Positions 7,071-15,000 of a stretch of 22,672 bases of DNA are shown here, in pieces. Within the stretch, counting starts at the first letter, position 1, and each line of letters begins with the position of its first letter. Source of the stretch: a virus; IMG/VR virus record IMGVR_UViG_3300022074_000405, positions 1 to 22,672 of that record; one strand, 5' to 3'. The position numbers and the translations under genes are program-made. Below the pieces are notes generated by a model that did no database searches, was not told the origin of the DNA, and saw nothing but the letters and a program-made list of their open reading frames with translations.

Positions 7071-7424
7071 ATGGATATGGAAACAAAACAATTTGACCCT
7101 GAAGAAGGTATACCAATACAGAAAGATGATACTGCTGTAGTTCTTAGACCTAACTTTACTAAGGAAGGTGAGTGGGATACTACTGTGCATGTCAATGCAG
7201 TTATGATGCCGACTGAAAAACTTAATGATGAAGATGCTGACTACTTGTCTGAAGTTACTTATGCACTAGTAGCCTGTTTTAATTTAATGAACTCTGACCC
7301 TGAGTTTGCTTTTAAAGTAGGAGAAGAAATGAATAAGATGAACATAGATGAAATTGATTCAAGTAAATCAAAGAGTAATGTAATTCAGTTAAGTCGTTGG
7401 ACTAAGACTGAAGGCACTGCATAA
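7071..7424 (+). CDS. Acidic protein of unknown function
   Basis: 117 residues, not recognised. Acidic overall, with alternating hydrophobic segments in the first half (DTAVVLRPNF, DTTVHVNAVMM) that look like beta strands, then a helix with LVACFNLMNSD. No metal site, membrane span or signal peptide. ATG 7077 (two codons in) is an equally good start. The stop shares a base with the ATG of the DUF3310 gene. Small acidic proteins of this kind are common next to DUF3310 genes in T7-like and marine phages. Confidence 0.65.
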   Translation: MDMETKQFDPEEGIPIQKDDTAVVLRPNFTKEGEWDTTVHVNAVMMPTEKLNDEDADYLSEVTYALVACFNLMNSDPEFAFKVGEEMNKMNIDEIDSSKSKSNVIQLSRWTKTEGTA

Positions 7425-7813
7425 TGAGTTTATATGGAGAGTATTTAGGAAATGTTCGTAAACAAATAGAAGAAGAAACTAAAGTTTGCGATGCTTGTGG
7501 AGAAGTGCATGGTGAAGAAGCACTACCTTTTAAAGATAAAGATATTTCAGAGTATAAAACTTTTGAACATTCAGCTAATAAAGATATGGTGAATCATCCT
7601 GAACATTACAACAAAGGTAAGTATGAAACCTATGATGTAATTGTAGATACATTAGGTAAGCATGAAGCTATGTCGTATTGTCAAGGTAATATACTTAAAT
7701 ATATTATGAGGATGTGGAATAAAGATAAGCCTTTGCAAGATGCAGAAAAAGCTGAATGGTATTTGAAAGCTATGATAAAGTTATTAAAAGAAACTAAGGG
7801 AGTCAACTGGTGA
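7424..7813 (+). CDS. DUF3310 (SaV-like) protein with an N-terminal CxxC
   Basis: 129 residues. The C-terminal ~75 residues carry the DUF3310 pattern: VNHPEHYNKGKYE (starting near residue 56), then a helix with CQGNILKYIMRMW and DAEKAEWYL. DUF3310 is widespread in phages near nucleotide-metabolism and replication genes; its biochemical role is not established. The N-terminal part adds a helix and CDACGEVHG (C22, C25), half of a zinc-ribbon-like knuckle with no second pair. The gene overlaps the ribonucleotide reductase gene (TGATG), which hints at a link to nucleotide supply. Confidence 0.82.
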   Translation: MSLYGEYLGNVRKQIEEETKVCDACGEVHGEEALPFKDKDISEYKTFEHSANKDMVNHPEHYNKGKYETYDVIVDTLGKHEAMSYCQGNILKYIMRMWNKDKPLQDAEKAEWYLKAMIKLLKETKGVNW

Positions 7814-9558
7814 TGATGTATGACAAAATAAACATAGATGTAAGTAGAGATACACTGCTTAGTGAACAGGCAACTCAACTGTTAAGAGATTACTACATGC
7901 TAAAGTCTGAGGTATCTCCACAAGAAGCATTTGCTAGAGCATCATTAGCATATTGTGACGGTGATTATGATTTTGCTCAGAGGATATATGATTATGCTAG
8001 TAAACAATGGTTTATGTTTTCTAGTCCTGTCCTCAGTAATGCACCTAAACCAAAAGAATCTTTTAAGGCATTACCTATTAGTTGTTTCTTAACTTATGTG
8101 GGTGATACATTAGAAGATTTAATTGCACACAATACAGAAGTTGCTTGGTTATCTGTAAAGGGTGGTGGGGTTGGCGGTCATTGGTCAGATGTAAGGGCTG
8201 TCAGTGATAAGGCTCCAGGGCCAATCCCATTCCTTAAAGTAGTAGATAGTCAAATGACTGCATATAAACAAGGTAAAACTAGAAAGGGAAGCTATGCTGC
8301 GTACATGGATATTGATCATCCTGACATTATTGAGTTTATCAATTTTAAGTTACCTACTGGCGGTGATGCTAATAGGAAATGCTTTAACCTATTCAATGCT
8401 GTTAATGTAACTGATAAGTTTATGAAACGGCTTGAGGCTGATGAGGTAATTGAACTGAAAGATCCTCATACAGGTCTATACAGAGATAGAATTAGAGCCA
8501 GAGAGTTATGGGAACGTATACTTGAGGCTAGATTTAGGACAGGCTCACCCTACATTAACTTTATTGATACAGCTAATGAAGCAATGCCTGAAGCTTTGAA
8601 GCAACAAGGCTTAAAGATTCATGGTAGTAACTTATGTAATGAGATTCACTTACCTACAAATAAAGATAGAACTGCTGTATGTTGTTTGTCTTCAGTCAAC
8701 TTAGAAAAGTTTGATGATTGGAGAACTACTCCGATGGTAAGAGATTTGATTCGTTTTCTGGATAATGTACTACAAGCATTTATAGATAATGCTCCAAGAG
8801 ATATTGTAAAAGCCAAGATAAGTGCATTAAGAGAGAGGTCACTAGGGTTGGGAGCTATGGGATTTCATGGTTACTTACAGAAATACAACACACCATTTGA
8901 AAGTCCTGTAGCTAAGTCTTTAAACAATAGAATATTTAAGCATATAAAAGATGAAGCCTTATTGGAAACAAAGTTACTTGCAACAAAACGTGGTTCACCA
9001 GGTGATCTTTTTGGTACTGGTGTTCGTAATGCACATCTTCTTGCTATTGCTCCTAATGCCAATAGCAGTATTATTTGTGGCTGTACTGCTAGTATCGAAC
9101 CTGTTAAGTCGAATGCGTATGTGCATAGGACGAGGGCAGGATCTCACTTAATTAAAAATAAGTATTTAGCTACAGTGCTAGATAAGTATAAGATGAATAA
9201 TGAAATTACATGGAAAAGTATTATTAACCATGAGGGTTCAGTTCAGCATCTAGATAATCTTACAGACTACGAAAAAGATACTTATAAAACTGCGTTTGAG
9301 CTTAACCAAGAGTGGGTAATCGAACACGCATCTGATAGACAAAAGTATATATGCCAAGGACAATCTGTTAATCTATTCTTTCCTGCAGGAAGTGATAAGA
9401 GTTATGTCAACTCTGTTCACATTAGAGCATGGAAGGGTAAATTAAAAGGGTTGTATTATCTCCGTACCTCTTCAGGCAATCAAGCTGAGAAAGTTGGTAC
9501 ACAAATTCAACGAGAAGCACTGAAAGATTCAGAGGAGTGTATAAGCTGCCATGGATAG
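7813..9558 (+). CDS. nrdA: Class I ribonucleotide reductase, large (alpha) subunit, without ATP-cone
   Basis: 581 residues from ATG 7813. GTG 7810 and ATG 7816 are alternatives; AAGGGAG at 7796-7802 serves any of them. Reduces ribonucleoside diphosphates to deoxy forms. Seen: active-site cysteine C91 (PISCF), the N273-C275-E277 trio (SNLCNEI) with the thiyl-radical cysteine, partner cysteine C290/C291 (AVCCLSS), the tyrosine pair Y548-Y549 (GLYYLRT) that receives the radical from NrdB, and the C-terminal shuttle pair C576/C579 (ECISCHG). The tyrosine pair and the nearby nrdB show class I, not class II. It is shorter than the ~760-residue host enzyme because it starts at the catalytic barrel: the N-terminal ATP-cone that senses dATP is missing, so feedback inhibition by dATP is probably lost. 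Three small genes and a terminator separate it from nrdB. Confidence 0.94.
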   Translation: MMYDKINIDVSRDTLLSEQATQLLRDYYMLKSEVSPQEAFARASLAYCDGDYDFAQRIYDYASKQWFMFSSPVLSNAPKPKESFKALPISCFLTYVGDTLEDLIAHNTEVAWLSVKGGGVGGHWSDVRAVSDKAPGPIPFLKVVDSQMTAYKQGKTRKGSYAAYMDIDHPDIIEFINFKLPTGGDANRKCFNLFNAVNVTDKFMKRLEADEVIELKDPHTGLYRDRIRARELWERILEARFRTGSPYINFIDTANEAMPEALKQQGLKIHGSNLCNEIHLPTNKDRTAVCCLSSVNLEKFDDWRTTPMVRDLIRFLDNVLQAFIDNAPRDIVKAKISALRERSLGLGAMGFHGYLQKYNTPFESPVAKSLNNRIFKHIKDEALLETKLLATKRGSPGDLFGTGVRNAHLLAIAPNANSSIICGCTASIEPVKSNAYVHRTRAGSHLIKNKYLATVLDKYKMNNEITWKSIINHEGSVQHLDNLTDYEKDTYKTAFELNQEWVIEHASDRQKYICQGQSVNLFFPAGSDKSYVNSVHIRAWKGKLKGLYYLRTSSGNQAEKVGTQIQREALKDSEECISCHG

Positions 9559-10000
9559 AAGAAAAAAATTTGATTATGAATTGTTCAAACAGAACGATAA
9601 ATTAGCTAGGGATGTGGGTAAAGCCTACTGGGAATCAAAAGGTAGAACTGTTATAGATAATCCAGATAGGTATGGCCCTGACTTATTAATTGATGGAGAA
9701 TATTATTGTGAAGTTGAAATCAAACGTGCTTGGAAAGGTAAAGAATTTAAGTATAGAACATGCCAGATACCACACAGAAAAGCTAAGTATCTGGACAAAG
9801 ATAAGTACGATAAGCCGACACATTTTTTCATCATTAATAATGAACAAGAGTATGCCTTTTATATCAAAGGTGAAGATGTGGCTGCATCGCCAGTAGTAGA
9901 AGTACCTAATAAGTTTGTACCCAAGGGAGAATTTTTCTTTCAAATACCTTTAAATAAACTAAAGTTGATAGACCTAAATGATAAAGACAACCAAGAATAA
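9551..10000 (+). CDS. Putative PD-(D/E)XK endonuclease-like protein
   Basis: 149 residues. The sequence NPDRYGPDLLIDG then EVEIKRAW fits the restriction-endonuclease fold: D44 in GPDL, then E56-I-K58 about twelve residues on, with a basic tract (KAYWESKGR) before it. Small phage proteins with this core include nicking or restriction-type nucleases and VRR-like resolvases, but no further signature tells which; a non-catalytic DNA-binding relative is possible. The ATG at 9551 overlaps the reductase stop by eight bases. Its place between the two reductase subunits recalls how mobile or accessory nucleases lodge in phage nucleotide operons, though no HNH or GIY-YIG homing motif is present. Confidence 0.58.
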   Translation: MDRRKKFDYELFKQNDKLARDVGKAYWESKGRTVIDNPDRYGPDLLIDGEYYCEVEIKRAWKGKEFKYRTCQIPHRKAKYLDKDKYDKPTHFFIINNEQEYAFYIKGEDVAASPVVEVPNKFVPKGEFFFQIPLNKLKLIDLNDKDNQE

Positions 10001-10283
10001 AACCCAGAAGAGTGATAAGGTAGATACTAATTCTGTAGAAGTCATACGGTGGAAAGATGCTTTGTCTGACCACGGTTGGAGTGATACAAGAGAAGCTGAG
10101 TTAGCTGATGTATTATCTGTAGGATTTTTGATTGCAGAAAATAAAGAAGCTGTAATGATAGCTACTACATGGGCTGAACCAGAGAGCAATGGTAGAATGA
10201 ATATTCCTAAGGGGTGGATAAAGAGTAGAAAAAAAATTAATATTGCTGAAAGGAATACTGAAGATGTTAATCGAGATAGATGA
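9978..10283 (+). CDS. Small protein of unknown function
   Basis: 101 residues, not recognised. Basic N-terminal tail, then a compact domain with VIRWKDALSDHGW and a hydrophobic core (DVLSVGFLIAENKEAVMIATTW), and a basic C-terminus. The spacing of strands and the tryptophans suggest a small alpha/beta fold. It overlaps the nuclease-like gene by 23 bases and the next gene by 20; no clear ribosome site, so it probably depends on coupled translation. Confidence 0.62.
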   Translation: MIKTTKNKTQKSDKVDTNSVEVIRWKDALSDHGWSDTREAELADVLSVGFLIAENKEAVMIATTWAEPESNGRMNIPKGWIKSRKKINIAERNTEDVNRDR

Positions 10284-10533
10284 AGTTCTATCGGCTAAGA
10301 TTACAAAACAAACTTTAAAACAAACGTATGAGGATGTAGAAAGAGAGATCCAAGAATATAAAAAAGGTTATAGGATTCCTCTTACAGAAGTACAGCAGGA
10401 AGATTTAATACAACTTATAAAGATACAAAAAGCCCTACAACCTGTACTGGATTGGTACACAGTGGGTGGTAATTTCTTAGTCGAATACGAGGAAGAGAAA
10501 CAATCTAAAAAGAAGTACAAAAAAAAGTCTTGA
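10264..10533 (+). CDS. Small helical protein with basic tail, unknown
   Basis: 89 residues from ATG 10264, preferred over an in-frame TTG at 10243 because AAAGGA (10249-10254) lies nine bases ahead. Mostly helical, with heptad-like leucines and isoleucines and a GNFLVEYEE segment, ending in a run of lysines (KSKKKYKKKS after EEKQ), which suggests nucleic-acid or membrane-surface contact. Not recognised as a named family. It is the last gene before the terminator at 10594. Confidence 0.62.
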   Translation: MLIEIDEVLSAKITKQTLKQTYEDVEREIQEYKKGYRIPLTEVQQEDLIQLIKIQKALQPVLDWYTVGGNFLVEYEEEKQSKKKYKKKS

Positions 10534-10545
10534 ATTAGTATTATT

Positions 10546-10567
10546 TCTGTGTAAAACAGAGTATACT
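10546..10567 (+). promoter_or_regulatory. Operator-like inverted repeat beside a -10-like hexamer
   Basis: TCTGT-N5-ACAGA (10546-10560) is a perfect 5-base inverted repeat, and TATACT (10562-10567, five of six to TATAAT) follows directly. No good -35 lies 16-18 bases upstream. A transcript from here would start near 10574 and meet the hairpin at 10594 after ~20 bases, giving an attenuated leader. This is a weak, composite signal in the only sizeable gap of the plus-strand block. Confidence 0.22.
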
Positions 10568-10593
10568 TTAAGTGACATGTTTTTCCTAAGTTT

Positions 10594-10620
10594 GGGGTAC
10601 GTCCAGTACCCCTTTTTTTT
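10594..10620 (+). terminator. Intrinsic terminator between the nrdA group and nrdB
   Basis: GGGGTAC (10594-10600), loop GTCCA, GTACCCC (10606-10612), then eight T (10613-10620). Perfect seven-base stem with four G-C pairs at its base and a U tract: a textbook rho-independent terminator on the plus strand. It lies 61 bases after the upstream stop and 24 before the nrdB ATG, so nrdB and the cytochrome gene would need either read-through or their own promoter. Confidence 0.9.
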
Positions 10621-10643
10621 CCCTTACAATTAGAGGAGTGCAT

Positions 10644-11621
10644 ATGAGTCTTACGTCTAGTTCCACAGTATATAAACCATTTAAATATCCTTGGGCAGTT
10701 GAGTTTGCTGTTAAGTCTGAGAAGGCTCACTGGGGTGAGTGGGAAGCAAAGCTACAAGATGATGTAGCTCAATGGCAGTCAGGCAAGTTAAATGAAGCAG
10801 AGAAAAATCATATTACTCAAATACTTAGGTTGTTCACTCAAAGTGATGTAGCTGTAGGTACAAATTATCTAGAGCATTACATACAAAAATTTAAGAACAA
10901 TGAAATCAGAGCTATGCTGACTAGCTTTACAAACAGAGAGTTTGTACATCAACGTAGCTATGCACTACTCAATGATACTTTAGGATTACCTGAAGAAGAA
11001 TACTCTGCTTTCTTAGAGTACGAGCAGATGAAAGAAAAGATAGAGTTTATGACAGACCTAGATACAAACTCAGTTACAGGTTTAGGCAAAGGTATTGCTA
11101 GGTCTGTAATGAATGAGGGTATGTCCTTGTTCTCAGCCTTTGTTATGCTATTAAACTACCAGAGATACGGTAAGATGAAAGGTATGTGTGAGATTGTAGA
11201 GTGGTCTGTAAGAGATGAGACAATGCACTGTGAAGGCATGGTCAAGTTATTCAGGGAATACTGTAAGGAACATCCTAGAATAGTTACTGATGAGTTCAAG
11301 AAAGATATATATCAGATGTTCAGGGATGGGGTAGCCTTAGAAGATGCTGTTGTAGATACAGCATTTGAGATGGGAGCAGTAGAAGGGTTATCAGCAGATG
11401 ACGTAAAGCAGTACATTCGATACATAGCTGACAGGAGATTGATACAGCTAGGATTGAAAGGTAACTTTAAAGTCAAGGAGAACCCCCTAGAATGGCTTGA
11501 TTGGATTGTTGGGGGTGATACCCTTAAGAACTTCTTTGAGGGTGTTGTGACGGACTACAATGCCTCTGGAATGGTAGGTGATTGGGGGTGGTCTACAACT
11601 AAAGAAAGGATAGCTGCATGA
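10644..11621 (+). CDS. nrdB: Class I ribonucleotide reductase, small (beta) subunit
   Basis: 325 residues from ATG 10644; GAGGAG (10633-10638) is five bases ahead, so the in-frame GTG at 10638 is part of the ribosome site. Ferritin-like di-metal protein that makes the tyrosyl radical passed to NrdA. Ligands visible: D68 (TQSDVAV), E99 and H102 (REFVHQ), E158 (NEGMS), E192 and H195 (RDETMH). The radical tyrosine Y106 is present four residues after H102 (EFVHQRSY, as in E. coli E115/H118/Y122). So it is the ordinary tyrosyl-radical type, not a Phe-substituted subclass. Length is near phage NrdB norms. It is isolated from nrdA by ~1.1 kb with three small genes and a terminator. Its last four bases (ATGA) are the start of the cytochrome gene. 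Confidence 0.95.
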   Translation: MSLTSSSTVYKPFKYPWAVEFAVKSEKAHWGEWEAKLQDDVAQWQSGKLNEAEKNHITQILRLFTQSDVAVGTNYLEHYIQKFKNNEIRAMLTSFTNREFVHQRSYALLNDTLGLPEEEYSAFLEYEQMKEKIEFMTDLDTNSVTGLGKGIARSVMNEGMSLFSAFVMLLNYQRYGKMKGMCEIVEWSVRDETMHCEGMVKLFREYCKEHPRIVTDEFKKDIYQMFRDGVALEDAVVDTAFEMGAVEGLSADDVKQYIRYIADRRLIQLGLKGNFKVKENPLEWLDWIVGGDTLKNFFEGVVTDYNASGMVGDWGWSTTKERIAA

Positions 11622-11917
11622 TAATAACCTTACTACTAGCCTTACTTTTTAACCCAGTATTTGCAGGTGATGCAGTACTGGGTGAGGCAAAGTTTATGCA
11701 GAACTGTAAGCAATGTCATGGCCCTGCAGGTATGGGCATGGCTAGTTACCCAAAGGTATCTGGTAATGATATTGATTACACGATAGATAGATTAAAAACT
11801 TATAGAGATGGTATTGAGGTTGGCCCGAACTCTGCATTAATGATAATGATGGCTAGACCTTTATCAGATATAGATATACATAACTTAGCTGAGTATTTAA
11901 AAGAAGCAAAGAGGTAA
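11618..11917 (+). CDS. Exported mono-heme cytochrome c, class I (c553/c4-like)
   Basis: 99 residues. Signal peptide: hydrophobic residues 1-13 with cleavage likely after VFA16; it has no basic N-region, which is unusual. The mature ~83 residues contain the heme-binding CKQCH (C30, C33, H34) followed by GPAGMGM, a middle segment YTIDRLKTYRDG, and MIMMARPLSDIDIHNLAEYL, where one of M75/M77/M78 would be the sixth ligand. This is the layout of small class I cytochromes c (c553, c5, c4 halves). It would be matured in the periplasm by the host Ccm system and carry electrons between the bc1 complex, oxidase or other partners. AAAGGA is seven bases before the ATG; the ATGA overlap with nrdB argues that it is a true operon member, not a stray. 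A cytochrome is an unusual phage gene. Function in infection is inference. Confidence 0.9.
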   Translation: MIITLLLALLFNPVFAGDAVLGEAKFMQNCKQCHGPAGMGMASYPKVSGNDIDYTIDRLKTYRDGIEVGPNSALMIMMARPLSDIDIHNLAEYLKEAKR

Positions 11918-11923
11918 TAATAC

Positions 11924-12022
11924 TTGATTAAATTTTCACTGTTTATAGTACTATTTTTTTTCTTAGCTATTAACCCTATGTGGTTTTGGTGTGCTTATAC
12001 AGCTTGGATATTTATTAATTAG
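11924..12022 (+). CDS. Possible 32-residue membrane peptide
   Basis: An open frame from TTG 11924 with GAGG (11911-11914) nine bases ahead encodes 32 residues, almost all hydrophobic: IKFSLFIVLFFFLAIN, then MWFWCAYTAWIFIN. It would be one membrane span with many aromatics. It starts six bases after the cytochrome stop and runs eight bases past the convergent stop of the minus-strand gene. It could be a small partner of the cytochrome, but a short frame in AT-rich DNA reads hydrophobic by chance, so this is weak. Confidence 0.25.
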   Translation: MIKFSLFIVLFFFLAINPMWFWCAYTAWIFIN

Positions 12023-15000
12023 GTGTTTCAAATATATATCCAGGCTTTGTAAGTCCTCTAAATTCTATTAATGCTTTTTCGTATTCTTTGGTATCGTCTA
12101 ATGACTCACCATACTTATCTTCATACGCATTTGCAATTATTGTTCTGTCTCTTTTACCTAATTGTCTAAAAGCTATATAGTCCATAGTTCGTATTATATT
12201 TTTAGAAACTCGTTCCCCTGTTCTTAAATCTACTCCAGTTCTTTTAAAATTTTCTTTGGTCATTCTAAATAAATCAGATATGGCTCTTTTTAGGTTGTTT
12301 ATTTGCTGTTCGGTACTTGAATTTTTATATCGGTCACTTTCAATAATGGGTAAGAGTTGTCTATCAATATATGCCATTGAGTTTGAAATAATTAAATTAT
12401 CGTAAGTTTTAATTCCAGTAGGAGTATACTCTTGCCAAGGTTGCATACCAAGTCTTATTATTTCTTTTTCAATTTTACTTTTTGGAGCAGATAATTTTAC
12501 ACCTAAAAAGTTTGTTAAAAATCCACCTGCTGTTGACGGTGGCCCATACTTAAAGTATTGGACAGCTTCTTCTAACTGTTCTTTACCATACATGTTGCCT
12601 AGTAAATGAGGGGGCAATTTATTTTTAAATTGATTATTTAAATGTTTTGCTAATAAATTCGTATCAGAGTCTAGCAATACATCAAAAGGAATATCTTTAG
12701 GGTCACGAGATATAAATCCTTCAGCACTCATGCCTTCAAAAAATTCTTTTACTGGTTTAATAGGTTGTGGAAATCTACCTAAAAAATCTGCCGCACCTCT
12801 AGCAAGTATTTTTGTTACTTCTTCTGTTGTCATTCCCTCTTCAAGAAGTCTTGCAAAATTACCAAGAATAGGATAACCACCATATCTTTGTGGTTCTATC
12901 GCAGTAAGGAGTTTTATTGTCTGATCTAGTGTCGATCTACTTGGTACTTTTTCTTTTTCATCTCTCATAAAAGAAATATAAAATAACTCTCCTAAAGCAC
13001 TGTACTGTGCCATTGGAAATACATTAGTAATTTTAAAAACATCACCTTCTTCATTAGTCATTTCATCTAAAGCTGCCTCTCTATCAAATTTTCTTTGTAA
13101 TCCAAAAGCTGCAATTATAGAAAATCCAACCATACCTTGAGAAAATGCTCTTAAACCATTGTTATACAATGCTTGTCTTTTAGCAAGATCCATATTTTTT
13201 TTAGTTAAAGCAGTTGTCATGTCTTGTATACCTGATACACCACCAACAGGTGAATATCTATACAAACTATTTAATCCACTTGCTATAAATCTAGGAAATG
13301 GAGTTCCTATAATACTTCCTGTAGGTAAATTTTCTATACCTTTTACAAGTACATGAGCTATAGTATTACCTGCTGTTTCAAAACTAAAATTTTTTCCATT
13401 TTTAAATCCTAAATTTTTAAATTGGTATGTAAAGGTTGCTCTCATAGCATCATCAGTAGCTTTTTTTAATATATCTTTAGGTATTGGAACTCCCTTGTCT
13501 AAAAAATCTGTATGTAAATTTTTACCAACTGAGTTTAATTGTCTTTCTACAGAGGCAGCAAAAAAACTTTTTCTACTAAATGAATCTACAGCAATGTTTA
13601 GGGTACTAAGAAATCTACCAAATCTACTTATCTGACTTTTATCTACAGGGCCAGTAATAAGAGTGTTAGTTAGAGTATCTCTAATAGATGGATTAAATTT
13701 TAAAATTTCGTCTACTTCTAAGCTAGTCATTCCGTAGTCAACCATTTTTACCCACTCTTTAAAAACATCTCCTACGTTTGTAACTTCAGGAATACTCATA
13801 ACTTTAGGGTCTGCTCCTAGAGTTGTTCCTATGCCTCTCATAAATTTATTAAACATTAACTCAAAACCTCTTGCTGCTGTACCAAAGGTTGCTTGAGATA
13901 AAGTACCTTGTATGTTAGCCGTAGTAGTCGATAAAGCTGAAGTAACCCATACTTTAGATTCTCTTTCTAAGTTTAAAAATCCCTGTCCTATTCTAGATTG
14001 AAATCCAGGATGGTATTCTCTTTTTGTTAAAGTTTCTATAAACTTCATAGACTCTGGATCTTTACCTACCATATTGTTATATATCTTAGATACATAAGAA
14101 TAAGGTTGCATTTTTTTTGCACTATCAGATAAGGAAGCACCCATTAGTTTTTCCATATCTTCAGGTTTTATATCGTATTGTTTTAATGCATCTATTAAAT
14201 CTGTCTGAACTCTTTTTGCATATTCATCTGCACTAATTCCTGCTTGTGTTGCAGCTTGCTCAATATCAAGTGCATCAATTTTATTTTCCATTAAATTTTT
14301 TATTACTCTATTTACAGCTTGTCCTATTCCTTCTTGCACAGAATCCGTCTGTATAAAAAAATCTTTTTCTCCTCTACCTCTTATAAATTGTTCTGCATCT
14401 CCCCTGTTTGCAAAAGTGCCAAATGATTTTTTGCCTCCTTTTTTCAGAACTCTGAATCTCATTTGCATTTGTGGGCCAAACTCTTTAATATTATTGAGCA
14501 TAATATGACCACCAATTTTTACTGCTATTGGGTACAATTTAGTTCTAACTTGTGTTTCAAATATCTCTTTTTGTTGAGGAGAATATTTTTCAAAGATTTG
14601 TTTAGCTTCGTCTGTATATTCGTAAAATTCAGATAGTTCTTTATCTGATTTACTTAGTAGTTCTGATACAGCCCTTTCTTCTTTAGATAATGTTTTTGAA
14701 ATGTTAGGACTTTTACCTGCTTTTAATTTAGACTCAAAGTCTTTTATAATTTTTTCACTTTGATCTAATTCTTTAAATGTAAATTTTTTATCTAACTTAC
14801 TTAAAAATCCAATTTGTTTTTTATCAGTTAGCTTATCAACTCCAGGTATTGATGTTATAGAATCAGCAACATCAAATCTTGTAGAGAGTCCACCAAATAA
14901 TGTACCTACTGCACCTTCTAATGCCACATTAGTGTAGTCAAAAGTTTCTTTTCTGTATTGTAGTATAGCTAAATTTTCTTTCATTCCTCCTGAGTAAGCA

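Noticed and set aside
7813-9558. Class II (B12-dependent) ribonucleotide reductase, suggested by the short length
   Set aside because: The YY radical-transfer pair and C-terminal CxxC together with an intact nrdB nearby mark class I.
9551-10000. Homing endonuclease between the reductase genes
   Set aside because: No HNH, GIY-YIG or LAGLIDADG motif; only a PD-(D/E)XK-like core, so called nuclease-like and no more.
10368-10730. 120-codon open frame on the minus strand covering the 10.6 kb gap
   Set aside because: It runs through the perfect plus-strand terminator and into two real genes; composition is non-protein-like and no ribosome site supports it.
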